A stretch of 41,160 nucleotides of DNA from an uncultured Erythrobacter sp. (GTDB lineage Bacteria; Pseudomonadota; Alphaproteobacteria; Sphingomonadales; Sphingomonadaceae), in NCBI GenBank assembly GCA_938015255.1, contig CALLQC010000006.1:1-41160 (forward strand), given 5' to 3'. Below the pieces are notes generated by a model. That model searched no databases, was not told the DNA's origin, and saw only the letters and a list, made by a program, of their open reading frames with translations. The position numbers were made by a program, and so were the translations under genes. Within the stretch, counting starts at the first letter, position 1. Each line of letters begins with the position of its first letter. Positions 1 to 7,876 of the stretch are shown one piece after another.

Positions 1-1
1 C

Positions 2-1027
2 TTCTCGGTAACGCCCCGCGTTCTGCTCGTTGATCGGCGCGATACCAGCGAATTGCGGATCAACCTTTCTGCCGGTCTTCGCCAGTTTGTCGATACAAGT
101 TCCGAAGATGCTGAAAAGTTCGGGATCGATATTCGCGGACGTTCGGGAATCGGTACGGGAACTGAGCTGCGCGCGGGCGCCAGCATTAACCGCAACAATG
201 AACGGCGCCGCGACATTGACAGTTTCGGGACCGTTATTGCCCCCATTTCATTCACGGATCTGCGCGGCGATCTGGGTATTACGCAAGATTTCGGGCCGGT
301 GCGCCTGAGTCTTGGCGGCCGAGCCCGTGCGGTTGAGTATGATGGATTTGCCACGATCAATGGCACCCGGTTCGATCTCGCTTTCCGGGATTTCCAGGTT
401 TACGGCGGTTCGGCGCGGCTTTCCTATTCGCGGGCCCGCGATCAGGAAGTTTATGTCCAGCTCACCGCCGATACCCGCAATTATCAGCTTGCCCCTATTA
501 CAAACAATCTGGGCATCACCACCAATTTCCTCGACAGATCGTCAAGCGGCGGCAGGCTGGAAGTAGGATATCGTCAGCAGGTAACCGAGCTGCTCTATCT
601 CGATGTGCGGGCGGGCTATCTGCTGCAGGATTTTGACGATCCTACGCTCGGCCAGGTGGAAGGGTTCGCGTTTCAGACCGATCTTTTATGGAATGTATCG
701 CCGCTCACCTCGATCAAGGTCAGTGGCATCCGGCAAGTCGATGAAACGATCAATCCTCTGCTCAGCGGCCTGGTTCGCACCGAAGGCGTGCTCGTTGTCG
801 AACACGAAGCCTTGCGCAATCTGATCCTGTCTGGCCGCGCCAGTTATGCGGAGCTTGATCAGACCAATTCTCCCTTTGATGGTGACCAGTGGAATGTGGC
901 CTTTCTGGCGGATTACAGGCTAGACAGACATTGGAGCATGGTCGTGGAAGGCGAGTATTACGAACGGACTGGCTTGTTCGATTTTGACCAGACATCGCTG
1001 GCTGTTGGCATTCGGTACAATTTTTAA
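2..1027 (+). CDS. Outer-membrane beta-barrel protein, 5' partial
   Basis: The reading frame is open from the window start and continues beyond it, so the true start lies upstream; the TTG at 53 is only an internal codon. The visible 341 residues consist of alternating amphipathic strands (repeated patterns such as LYLDVRAGYLLQDF and WSMVVEGEYYERTGLF) and finish with the aromatic C-terminus VGIRYNF, as expected for a barrel inserted by the BAM complex. This matches the family of outer-membrane barrel proteins often found in exopolysaccharide/exosortase loci of sphingomonads (established family context, recalled rather than searched). The likely role is in passage or surface retention of the polysaccharide built by the sugar transferase downstream. 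It is followed by a 71-base AT-rich gap with no clear terminator. The barrel assignment is firm; the precise role is inferred. Confidence 0.8.
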   Translation, partial: FSVTPRVLLVDRRDTSELRINLSAGLRQFVDTSSEDAEKFGIDIRGRSGIGTGTELRAGASINRNNERRRDIDSFGTVIAPISFTDLRGDLGITQDFGPVRLSLGGRARAVEYDGFATINGTRFDLAFRDFQVYGGSARLSYSRARDQEVYVQLTADTRNYQLAPITNNLGITTNFLDRSSSGGRLEVGYRQQVTELLYLDVRAGYLLQDFDDPTLGQVEGFAFQTDLLWNVSPLTSIKVSGIRQVDETINPLLSGLVRTEGVLVVEHEALRNLILSGRASYAELDQTNSPFDGDQWNVAFLADYRLDRHWSMVVEGEYYERTGLFDFDQTSLAVGIRYNF

Positions 1028-1098
1028 TGTAGAAATTTGTAAATTGTTAAGGCATCCTCCCCAAAAGGCCGAAAAGAGCCAAAACGGGAGCGAACGCG

Positions 1099-1299
1099 AT
1101 GTTGAAGGCACACGGCCATCAGTTTCACGTCAGTGAAGCGATAAGCAGACATCAAAGCGTAGGAATACGCGTCAAGAGTTCTGCGATACAGCCACACAGC
1201 GACGAAAAGTACAGCCCGGCAGTCAGGCTCGCCATTCTTGCGAGCGGAATGACCCTTGGCTGGGCGATCGTTTTTCAGATCGGATTATTGTTCGTCTGA
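1099..1299 (+). CDS. Small single-pass membrane protein, hypothetical
   Basis: This encodes 66 residues: a polar, His/Ser-rich N-terminal half followed by one hydrophobic segment at about residues 42-66 (from VRLAILASGM onward) that would span the inner membrane. The ATG has a purine-rich GGGAGCG element eight to nine bases upstream, which supports real translation. It lies between the outer-membrane barrel gene and the sugar transferase on the same strand, so it may be a small accessory of the polysaccharide export or assembly machinery. I do not recognise a family. A spurious ORF remains possible because the length is short and no conserved motif is visible. Confidence 0.5.
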   Translation: MLKAHGHQFHVSEAISRHQSVGIRVKSSAIQPHSDEKYSPAVRLAILASGMTLGWAIVFQIGLLFV

Positions 1300-1448
1300 T
1301 TAACGCTGCGGTTTCGGTCGCAACACTTACAAGATTTTACGTTCCAGATTGGGGCGCACCCGTACTGCGCGCCATGAACAGGTTTATAACTTGTTAATTT
1401 TTCGATAAGCCATTACCCATGACGCAGTGCAGCATTGGGGAATCAGCG

Positions 1449-2135
1449 ATGTCGGGGATTACCACTGGCAGATTGGCGCGGTACGAACCGCCTAAGATCT
1501 TACAAAAGCGCGATCTGATCGTGAACGATCCGGTCATGGCTCAAGCCATCGACCGTGTGGGAGCGCTCTTCGTTCTCATTCTTGCAATGCCGCTGATGCT
1601 GCTGGTGGCTCTTGCCATTATGATCGCATCGCCCGGCCCGGTTCTTTTCAAACAGAAGCGTATCGGGCGCGGAGGCAAACTGTTCGATTGCTACAAATTC
1701 CGCACGATGGAAGTCGATGCCGAGCGCCGGTTGGAGGCCCTCCTTGCAAGCAGCGCCAAGGCGCGGCTGGAATGGGCCCGCGACCAAAAGCTGAAAGATG
1801 ATCCTCGCATCCACATGCTGGGCAATTTCCTGCGCAAGAGCAGCCTCGATGAATTGCCGCAGCTGTTCAACGTGCTGCGCGGAGAGATGAGCCTGGTAGG
1901 CCCGCGTCCTATCGTTGAAGCGGAGGCTGAACGCTATGGCCGCTATTTCTCGCATTATTGCGCGGTAAGGCCGGGCATCACGGGCCTGTGGCAGATCAGC
2001 GGCCGTAATGATGTGCACTACCGGCGCCGTGTAGCCTTCGACGTGGTTTATGTACGCAAAGGCCGCGTGGGCGATAATATCCGCATTCTGGCAATGACCG
2101 TGCCTGCCGTTCTCGGCGCGAAGGGCTCCTATTGA
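1449..2135 (+). CDS. Polyprenyl-phosphate sugar-1-phosphate transferase (bacterial sugar transferase)
   Basis: It transfers a hexose-1-phosphate from a nucleotide sugar to undecaprenyl phosphate in the inner membrane, the priming step of exopolysaccharide synthesis. One membrane segment (about residues 35-55) precedes the conserved cytosolic block: GPVLFKQKRIGRGGK, KFRTM, a DELPQL(F)NVLRGEMSLVGPRP block and the C-terminal RPGITGLWQ(I)SGRN motif, all hallmarks of the bacterial sugar transferase family. At about 228 residues it is the short WcaJ/PglC-like form without the large N-terminal region of full-length homologues. I chose the ATG at 1449 because TTGGGGAA stands six bases before it; an ATG at 1419 in the same frame has no ribosome binding site. 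The sugar specificity (glucose or galactose) cannot be read from the sequence. Confidence 0.92.
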   Translation: MSGITTGRLARYEPPKILQKRDLIVNDPVMAQAIDRVGALFVLILAMPLMLLVALAIMIASPGPVLFKQKRIGRGGKLFDCYKFRTMEVDAERRLEALLASSAKARLEWARDQKLKDDPRIHMLGNFLRKSSLDELPQLFNVLRGEMSLVGPRPIVEAEAERYGRYFSHYCAVRPGITGLWQISGRNDVHYRRRVAFDVVYVRKGRVGDNIRILAMTVPAVLGAKGSY

Positions 2136-2234
2136 CGGCGCGTCATTCGACTTGACGGCAGAAGTGGTTTACTAAGTATTAAGCATGCGAATCGCACCCC
2201 GCGATTTGGATGATAGAAACAGGGAACAGGTTAG

Positions 2235-2945
2235 ATGGCGGGCGAAGGCGCTCCAACAGCATCCGGTATGGCGGCGAAAGAGCCGGGCAAGCAGATTCTG
2301 CTTCTCCTTTTCCTCGGCCTGGTCGTGCTGGGAGCATCGTTCCTTACCACGAACAAACGCGGTTTGCTGTTTTATGAGACCAATGGCCTTGCCGCTAACA
2401 AAGCGAACAAGATCCCGGAACACCTGCTGACTGGCGGAAGCGGCAAGCTGATTTACCTGACCGGAAATCCGACGCGCCGCGGATCAAACCCGCGCATTGC
2501 ACGCCGCAATATTCCGCCGCAGCAATCATCACCCGGACCTGGAACAGTTATTGGCCCGGGCCCGTCTGGCCCACCTCAAAACTCCCCGACCGGACCTGGA
2601 ACTCTTCCGCCCGTTGGTGGCGGTATTTCAAATCCGATTGGCGGAGGTGATTTGCCACCCCCAGGTTTGGGCGCACCCGGCAGCTTTGGCCTCGGCCCAA
2701 CCCCGCTTACGCTCATCCCGGTCGCTGGTGATGGCGGCGGCGGTGGAGGCGGAGATCCAGGTGACCCTGGCAATCCCGGAAATCCCGGTGATGGTGGCTC
2801 TGGCGGCGGCGGCGGTGATCCGATCGTTCCCGCAATCCCCGAACCTTCCAGCTGGCTGATGATGATAATGGCGGTGTTTGCCCTTGGCCTGATGCTCCGT
2901 CACCAGGCACGGCTCGCTCTTCGTATCGAACCTGCTGCGGCCTAA
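2235..2945 (+). CDS. PEP-CTERM sorted Gly/Pro-rich surface protein
   Basis: The 236-residue protein has a hydrophobic N-terminal segment (about residues 20-40, LLLLFLGLVVLGASFL). A long low-complexity middle of Gly, Pro and Asn follows, including collagen-like PGDPGNPGNPGDGG and runs of four to six Gly. The C-terminus carries IPEPSSWLMM, a hydrophobic stretch and a basic end, which is the tripartite PEP-CTERM signal recognised by exosortases. It is therefore a probable substrate of the exosortase encoded about 4 kb downstream. Family knowledge says such proteins are cut at the sorting signal and are associated with polysaccharide-rich surface material. The flexible middle suggests a structural or matrix role, not catalysis. 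An AGGGA element precedes the ATG. It converges on the retropepsin gene, whose stop codon is at 2999. Confidence 0.85.
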   Translation: MAGEGAPTASGMAAKEPGKQILLLLFLGLVVLGASFLTTNKRGLLFYETNGLAANKANKIPEHLLTGGSGKLIYLTGNPTRRGSNPRIARRNIPPQQSSPGPGTVIGPGPSGPPQNSPTGPGTLPPVGGGISNPIGGGDLPPPGLGAPGSFGLGPTPLTLIPVAGDGGGGGGGDPGDPGNPGNPGDGGSGGGGGDPIVPAIPEPSSWLMMIMAVFALGLMLRHQARLALRIEPAAA

Positions 2946-2998
2946 CAGCCCTTACTGCTTGCGACTGAAAAGGGGCCGCCTTTGGCGAACCTTGTAAA

Positions 2999-3574
2999 TT
3001 ATCGCTGCGCGTGACTTGCCCTTGGCATGTCATTTCTGCCTGTCAGGGCAAGTTTGGGTCCATCCAGAATTACGGGACCAAACTGTGCAAGAGCCTTTGT
3101 ACCGATCAGCGATGTCTCAAGGTGATTACCGACGATCACGGCTTCGACATGAAGCGCCTCACTGGTCCCCAAGGTCATCATAGGGATACGAGTTTTGGGG
3201 GCGCGGATCTCACCGCCCACCGTCTGCATTCGCACGGTGCCCCTCGGCACAAGGCCGGCCTTGTCTGCGTCAGCTTGCTTGATAACCATCGTATTCGCGC
3301 CGGTATCGATCATGAAACGCGTTGGTACACCGTTGAGCGACGCAGTGACGAAATAGAAACCCTCGGGCGAGCGCTTCACTACTAATGGGCTGGTGCCGGG
3401 CACCTTCTCAACTGCGTCAGGCACAGGTTTTGGTTGATGTGCGACTTCTGCCGCCAGCCAATGTGCCGCAGGAACATACTGCCTCGCGTGGGGCGACCAA
3501 AGATCAGCTGTAAGGGCCAGAGTGCCCAGAACTGCAGAAACTGCGATCGCAAAAAGGGCTTGGAAATCAGCCAT
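2999..3574 (-). CDS. Retropepsin-like membrane-anchored aspartic protease (clan AA, DTGA type)
   Basis: This 191-residue protein has an N-terminal hydrophobic anchor (residues 5-25), a linker, and a single retropepsin fold of about 110 residues. It carries the catalytic motif FMIDTGANTMVI near residue 90 and a later hydrophobic-hydrophobic-Gly segment (SLIGTKALAQFG) in place of the second flap. This corresponds to the TIGR02281-type family of bacterial DTGA proteases; as with retroviral enzymes, the active site would need a dimer. The active domain should face the periplasm. It is the last gene of the minus-strand series epsD-like, membrane protein, protease. Its closeness to exosortase genes makes processing of an envelope protein conceivable, but that is inference. 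No strong ribosome binding site precedes the ATG. Confidence 0.85.
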   Translation of the reverse strand: MADFQALFAIAVSAVLGTLALTADLWSPHARQYVPAAHWLAAEVAHQPKPVPDAVEKVPGTSPLVVKRSPEGFYFVTASLNGVPTRFMIDTGANTMVIKQADADKAGLVPRGTVRMQTVGGEIRAPKTRIPMMTLGTSEALHVEAVIVGNHLETSLIGTKALAQFGPVILDGPKLALTGRNDMPRASHAQR

Positions 3575-3669
3575 ATTCGCGGTGCTATCGCGAAGATGTA
3601 AAATTCACGTAAATTCCCGTAAGCCAGCCTTTGGCAATGCCCAGACCGGCAGTGTGCCGAAAGCCGGTT

Positions 3670-4467
3670 TCAGCCCTTACGTTCCAGTCCCTTAATTCGG
3701 ACGGTCTGCACCAATCCGAACAGGAAGAAAATCAGCGCCAGAAGCAGGAAGTCTACCGCTGCACCGTAGATCGGTGCTTTGGCGGAATCCGCCGATCTGA
3801 AGAGCAGATAGGTTGGCTGGCGCACATTATAGCCAGCATACCCATACAAAGTACGCAGCTCACCCGGCACGCCGGCCTGACGCAGAAAGCCGGTTAGCTC
3901 GGTCGCCTCAGCCGGACCGGAGCGATCCTGATCGATTTCAACAAAAAGCGCGATCTCGCCATCGGATTTTGCACTTGTCGCCGGGGCTACCCACAGCGTC
4001 CTGCCAAACATGAGCAGACGATCTTCGAAAAATCCGATCCGGTCGAGCTGAAGATTGCCCTTTATCCGGACCATGCCTTCCACGTCTGCGCCTTGTTCCA
4101 GCTCGCCCACAGTGACCGTAACCGGCTTTTCCTGCGCGCCGCCAGTGGTCCAACCCATCAGCGCAGTCACTGCTGCGGCCAGCAGCAAACCACCTGAAAT
4201 CGCCCAAAGGAATTTTCGGATCAGCTTTGATCGGCGAATGCCTTCGGCGACTGTTTTGGTTTCTGGCTTCTTGCGTGCCTTATTTATTCGGAACAGCAAG
4301 ATCAGGAGTATGGGGCTCAGCAGCAGAAGGATGAGAACCGACAGGGTGAGAATGGGGAAACTTGTATCGAACCGGGCGAATTGCCATTCGATTATTGAGG
4401 CCATTATCCCGCGATAGGTGACGAACTGCCACGTCAGGACAGCCAGAACGATAACGCCCCATATCAC
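3670..4467 (-). CDS. Multi-pass membrane protein of unknown function
   Basis: About 265 residues with four likely transmembrane segments: residues 1-16, 38-60 (ILTLSVLILLLLSPILLILLF), 88-107 and 233-258. Between segments three and four is a soluble domain of about 120 residues containing GELEQGADVEGMVRIKGNLQ and a Tyr-rich end (LYGYAGYNV). I do not recognise a family. The domain between membrane segments probably lies in the periplasm and looks beta-rich. The start is uncertain: the GTG at 4467 opens directly into the first membrane segment, and the same frame stays open about 50 bases further upstream with a purine-rich AGGGGA but without an ATG, GTG or TTG. It lies 108 bases after the EpsD-like gene and 95 before the retropepsin gene, all on one strand. 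Confidence 0.65.
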   Translation of the reverse strand: MIWGVIVLAVLTWQFVTYRGIMASIIEWQFARFDTSFPILTLSVLILLLLSPILLILLFRINKARKKPETKTVAEGIRRSKLIRKFLWAISGGLLLAAAVTALMGWTTGGAQEKPVTVTVGELEQGADVEGMVRIKGNLQLDRIGFFEDRLLMFGRTLWVAPATSAKSDGEIALFVEIDQDRSGPAEATELTGFLRQAGVPGELRTLYGYAGYNVRQPTYLLFRSADSAKAPIYGAAVDFLLLALIFFLFGLVQTVRIKGLERKG

Positions 4468-4575
4468 CCCGACATACCCAATCGTACGCGTGCTTACATG
4501 TTTGCGATCATCCGAAATGGTCAGTCCCCTATCAAGTCAAACGGGTATACTGCCCGCTCCCCCCAATTGCACTCT

Positions 4576-5298
4576 TTATCGAGCGCTCGGCCCCCAGCCG
4601 TTTTTATATTTTACGACCGACTCTGCCCGATATTCCTGCAGGATCCGGGCCAGTTCTTGGTTAACTGATACCTCCGTTAACTGCTGTTTTGCAAGCTTTC
4701 GTTGGTCAGCCTGCGATACTGCGATCGGTCTGATCTCCGCAATACGCCAGACGCGCTGCGCGACCTCCACATCCTGTCCTACCGCCAATCCGTCAAAAAC
4801 TTCGGCTCTCAGTGTCAGATTTGCAGTATCCACCCATTGGAGGTTTCCACTGGCTCTGTCCTCCAAGGCGATGGCTTTGCGGCGCGAAAAGCTTTGCGGG
4901 TTTGCGGCTATGAAGTTGGCGATCTGCTCTGACGCAGGTTCAGGCGCTTCGTCATTCAGGATGCGTCGTAGCGCCTCGATCAGCAGCTGCTCTTGCGCCC
5001 TTCTTTTGGCGAAATGAAACTCTGCAGTCTTCTCCGCGCCGCGATCCTTGGCCGCTTTTGCCAGCAGTTTGAAATCAACCATCTCCTCGACGGCGCTGTT
5101 TGCTACTGTGCGGGATTCCCCGTCAGCACCGCTCAGCTCATACGCCTGCCGCAATTCTGACTGCGTGATCGCTTCACCATCAACAACGGCAAGCACCTGT
5201 CCGTCTGGCTCAGGGACACCGCATGACGAGATCGCAAGCGCGATGGCGATTACCGGCGAACATTTTCCCGCCTTGCCAACCGCCTTGCGCAAAGGCAT
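4576..5298 (-). CDS. EpsD-like peptidyl-prolyl isomerase / SurA-N lipoprotein
   Basis: The protein starts with a lipoprotein signal (MPLRKAVGK..., hydrophobic AIALAISSC, lipidated Cys at about residue 22). A GQVLAVVDGEAITQSELRQAY segment follows, the typical start of the SurA N-terminal/parvulin chaperone fold, then a helical region and a C-terminal part that matches a parvulin domain only poorly. Proteins of this kind (EpsD family) accompany exosortase loci and are thought to assist folding of exported proteins in the periplasm. I place the start at the ATG at 5298 because the lipoprotein signal begins there; the longer frame to 5415 adds 39 polar residues and would overlap the divergent small gene. 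Only 9 bases separate its start codon from that of the divergent gene. The SurA-N assignment is good; isomerase activity is doubtful. Confidence 0.75.
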   Translation of the reverse strand: MPLRKAVGKAGKCSPVIAIALAISSCGVPEPDGQVLAVVDGEAITQSELRQAYELSGADGESRTVANSAVEEMVDFKLLAKAAKDRGAEKTAEFHFAKRRAQEQLLIEALRRILNDEAPEPASEQIANFIAANPQSFSRRKAIALEDRASGNLQWVDTANLTLRAEVFDGLAVGQDVEVAQRVWRIAEIRPIAVSQADQRKLAKQQLTEVSVNQELARILQEYRAESVVKYKNGWGPSAR

Positions 5299-5307
5299 CC
5301 CTGCCGG

Positions 5308-5550
5308 ATGAAGACACCATATGACTTTGTCACGGTCGCGATTTTTGCCGTCATTGCTCTTGTCTACCTGCAACGCTCGCTCGCTCCCCCGCCCCATAAT
5401 GACCATACGGCTCATTATGTCTTATGCGCCGTCGGCTGCGCTGGCGCAAACTGGCTCGGCAATGAGGGGCACGATCTATTTGCCATTCCTCTTATTCTCC
5501 TGACGATTGCCTATTTCACAGTGAAGCTCAGACCATTTCGCCCGCGATGA
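5308..5550 (+). CDS. XrtV-type sorting system accessory small membrane protein
   Basis: 80 residues with two hydrophobic segments (about residues 6-24, FVTVAIFAVIALVYLQ, and 58-74, FAIPLILLTIAYFTV) flanking a conserved-looking middle with HYVLCAVGCAGANWLGNEG. From memory this resembles the small proteins described as XrtV sorting system accessory proteins, which share a V(T)VAIFA...LQRS start and a GCA.AN.LGNEG core. No search could be run. The placement beside EpsI, exosortase and an EpsD-like protein fits. It is the only plus-strand gene in this minus-strand group: its start lies 9 bases from the epsD-like start, and its stop codon directly abuts the epsI stop. Its role is unknown; a membrane partner of the exosortase is the natural guess. 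Confidence 0.72.
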   Translation: MKTPYDFVTVAIFAVIALVYLQRSLAPPPHNDHTAHYVLCAVGCAGANWLGNEGHDLFAIPLILLTIAYFTVKLRPFRPR

Positions 5551-6204
5551 TTACGGACCGAGAAAAAGCCGCCTTCCATCCGCGCCCGCCTGACTGACCA
5601 ATTCGGCCGCGAACCGCTCCAGCGCAGCAGCATCGGCCGCCAACTCCCCGCCCTGCACCGACAAACGCATCAAAATCCCTTCGGCAGCCTGCCACTGGCC
5701 CGCATTCGCGAGAACGGCGATCCGTTGTTCAGACAGGCTTTGTGGGAAAGCATTCCCTATCCGGGTCCAGAACAGGACGGCTTCCTGCCTTCGGCCCCGC
5801 TTCGCCAGCATGATGTTACCGGGAACGCTCTGTCCTGCGAGGCTGAGCTGCCTACGCTCGAGCGCGCGCAGCCAGAAACCGGACGCTGGATAGCATACCT
5901 CGGGTCGGTGCATCTGAAAAGCATAGTCCTGCTTTGCGCCGTAAGCGAGCACGGCTGTAATCGGCGCCCGGTCTTTTCGTGAATACGATTTGATGACAAG
6001 CGCGTCGTAAAGCCTGCCCGTGAGCGCATCTTCCTGAGGCAGAATGACGTCTTCGGGCACAAATGACCGCCAATCGCCAACTTTGTCGGGCAAAGCAGAG
6101 GCTGGAGTGAAGCCAATCCGGGCGGGCGGTCGGAGACGCGCCGCCCCTGCCATCACGCCTGTGGTCAAAAGCGCACCGCGCAGTAAAAAGGTCCTCCGGT
6201 CCAT
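5551..6204 (-). CDS. epsI: EpsI family exosortase-associated protein
   Basis: 217 residues with an N-terminal signal (DRRTFLLRGALLTTGVMAGAA, twin-arginine in appearance) and a compact periplasmic domain containing the family motif HRPEVCYPASGF (around residue 100) and VLFWTRIGNAFPQS. In other bacteria EpsI is either fused to exosortase as a C-terminal domain or encoded next to it, and it is needed for exopolysaccharide/PEP-CTERM function, though its biochemical role is not settled. Its ATG overlaps the exosortase stop by one base (TGATG), so the two are translationally coupled. The Tat-like signal suggests that it folds, or binds a cofactor, before export; this last point is inference. Confidence 0.88.
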   Translation of the reverse strand: MDRRTFLLRGALLTTGVMAGAARLRPPARIGFTPASALPDKVGDWRSFVPEDVILPQEDALTGRLYDALVIKSYSRKDRAPITAVLAYGAKQDYAFQMHRPEVCYPASGFWLRALERRQLSLAGQSVPGNIMLAKRGRRQEAVLFWTRIGNAFPQSLSEQRIAVLANAGQWQAAEGILMRLSVQGGELAADAAALERFAAELVSQAGADGRRLFLGP

Positions 6205-7106
6205 CAGCCAGCCACCCTGTCAATATGGCGCAGGGTTGCCCGTATCAGCCGGTCACTCGCCAGAAACAGCACGAGCGCCAAGGCAAAGCTGATCAGCCCC
6301 GCAAGCGGATGCAGCACACTGTCCAAAACCGGCAGTCCCATCTGGTCGACAGCGACTATCAGCACGAGAACCCGCAAGATATTGGCAATCAGCGCAATCG
6401 GAATGGCAAGCGCCACACTGATCGCTGTGCGGCGCATATCGCCGCCCCGGTACCAATAGGTAAACAACAGGACAAAGGCGATCAGGCTGATGGTGGTGCT
6501 GGTTCCCGCGCAGGCAGCCTCAAGTGCAAGCCGGTACTGGTTTACAAAGATTGAGCTGCGGTCAAATGCCACGTCCAGGCCGAGCTTGTCGGCCCAAAAG
6601 ACGGCGTGATCGGCCATGAAGACGCGAAGATCGGCATTGGCAACGACGGAGAGCGAATAGGGAAGCGGCACAGCAAGGCCGAGAAATGCGAGCGGGAAAG
6701 CGCAGGCGCGCACCATCTGGCCACCAAAAACGCTCCAGAACACCAGAACACCGCCAACCCATGCACAAAAAGCCATCACAAGCGCCATATTGATGGCGCT
6801 CGCCACCACATAGATCCCGCCCAGAAGAATGGTCAGACCGCCAATCAACCACGACGACACAGGCATTGTCAGATGACGATTGGCAGCCACGGATTGCCAA
6901 AGAGTCCAAAGCCCGAGCAACAGGATCAGCGGGGTATGCGATCCGGCCTCGGTTTGAAAATTCTGCTCGAACAGCGCGAAGAGCGCAGGCAGGCAAAATA
7001 CGAGCAGACAAGCGCCGATGATCGCCGCATTCCTGCCTACGCGGAACTCGGAAACGCGGAATTGGCCTTCATCCCTGTCATATCGCTGGGCTATCGCCTC
7101 TGACAC
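6204..7106 (-). CDS. Exosortase (XrtV-like), PEP-CTERM sorting transpeptidase
   Basis: An inner-membrane protein of about 300 residues with eight or so transmembrane segments. It carries the exosortase triad: Cys in LEAACAGTSTT (residue 199), Arg in ANILRVLVL (residue 245) and His in LHPLAGLISF (residue 266). The enzyme cleaves PEP-CTERM proteins at the membrane, probably including the Gly/Pro-rich protein at 2235-2945. The GTG at 7106 was chosen because the residues encoded upstream are polar and unlike the family, and because a GAAGAG element precedes it; a TTG at 7208 would add 34 residues. The subtype XrtV is inferred from the small accessory gene nearby and from the separate EpsI, not from a profile search. 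Confidence 0.85.
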   Translation of the reverse strand: MSEAIAQRYDRDEGQFRVSEFRVGRNAAIIGACLLVFCLPALFALFEQNFQTEAGSHTPLILLLGLWTLWQSVAANRHLTMPVSSWLIGGLTILLGGIYVVASAINMALVMAFCAWVGGVLVFWSVFGGQMVRACAFPLAFLGLAVPLPYSLSVVANADLRVFMADHAVFWADKLGLDVAFDRSSIFVNQYRLALEAACAGTSTTISLIAFVLLFTYWYRGGDMRRTAISVALAIPIALIANILRVLVLIVAVDQMGLPVLDSVLHPLAGLISFALALVLFLASDRLIRATLRHIDRVAG

Positions 7107-7267
7107 GCTGATCTCTTCACCTCGATGTTCATCAATGCCCCATAATCGAACCAGCTTACCGAAATGCTGGCAAGTTTGCGCCGGATTTGTCAAACGGCAA
7201 TCAGCCAAGTTAGCTAAAACGACGCAATATACAGGGGCGGCGTCTGTTCGGGTGCCGATTAAACAAC

Positions 7268-7876
7268 ATGGAAAAAGCCAGCTTGGTCCATCGGGTGAAG
7301 CGGAAGGTCAAGTCCCTTTTGCAAGCCCGTGCCCAGCGATCTGAATTGCCTGAATTTGTCCGGTCTGAAAGCCGTATTGCTCTCCAAGAAAACGTCGTCT
7401 TCCAGCGCAATTCCGGTGAAGCTGTTATCGGGGCTGGAGTGACCATCTATCGCAACAGTGAGCTTCACGCCCCGCTTCGGATCGGGGAACACACCTTTTT
7501 GAACAGAGATTGCTTTGTTCGGCCGCATTGCAAGATTGGACGCAATGTCTCCATCGGAGCGTTTTCGCGCCTGCTAACGGACAATCATGAGATCGGCGAT
7601 GCGATACGCCGCGCCGGTAAACACAGGTTTGACCCGATAACGATTGGCGATGGAGTTTGGATCGGTGCAAGCTGCACGATACTGGGCGGCGTCGAAATCG
7701 GGGACGGTGCGATTGTCGCCGCCGGCTCGCTTGTCACAGAAAACGTAGCCCCGAACACCCTGGTCGCCGGCGTTCCTGCAAAGCACAAGCGGGACTTGCC
7801 AGAAAAAGTTCAGCCGGCGCTATCCAGCAATGAGCCAAAGCCCGATTTATCGAGCGCACTGGCTACTTCGGAATAG
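7268..7876 (+). CDS. Left-handed beta-helix (hexapeptide repeat) acyltransferase
   Basis: 202 residues. After a basic N-terminus come runs of hexapeptide repeats (IGAGVTIYRNSELHAPLRIGEHTFLNRDCFVRPHCKIGRNVSIG, then ITIGDGVWIGASCTILGGVEIGDGAIVAAGSLV) and the closing VAPNTLVAGVPAKHKR. This is the standard LbH acetyltransferase pattern of the WcaF/maltose-acetyltransferase type. The His in LLTDNHEIG, in the loop between repeats, is a plausible catalytic residue. It probably adds an acetyl group from acetyl-CoA to a sugar of the envelope polysaccharide. The ORF overlaps the convergent sulfotransferase gene by 67 bases, and the last 30 or so residues (Ser/Pro-rich) lie beyond the helix, so the overlap affects no core element. 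Substrate unknown. Confidence 0.85.
   Translation: MEKASLVHRVKRKVKSLLQARAQRSELPEFVRSESRIALQENVVFQRNSGEAVIGAGVTIYRNSELHAPLRIGEHTFLNRDCFVRPHCKIGRNVSIGAFSRLLTDNHEIGDAIRRAGKHRFDPITIGDGVWIGASCTILGGVEIGDGAIVAAGSLVTENVAPNTLVAGVPAKHKRDLPEKVQPALSSNEPKPDLSSALATSE

Noticed and set aside
2576..2773. Minus-strand proline-rich ORF (65 codons) opposite the PEP-CTERM gene
   Set aside because: It is the mirror of the Gly/Pro-rich coding sequence and has no ribosome binding site or family signature.
2721..2820. Gly-codon repeats as a possible tandem repeat or CRISPR-like array
   Set aside because: The periodicity comes from low-complexity Gly/Pro coding sequence without conserved repeat units or spacers.
2946..2998. 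Weak hairpin AAAGG-GGCCG-CCTTT between the PEP-CTERM and retropepsin genes as a terminator
   Set aside because: The stem is only five base pairs and no proper T-run follows on the plus strand; too weak to call.
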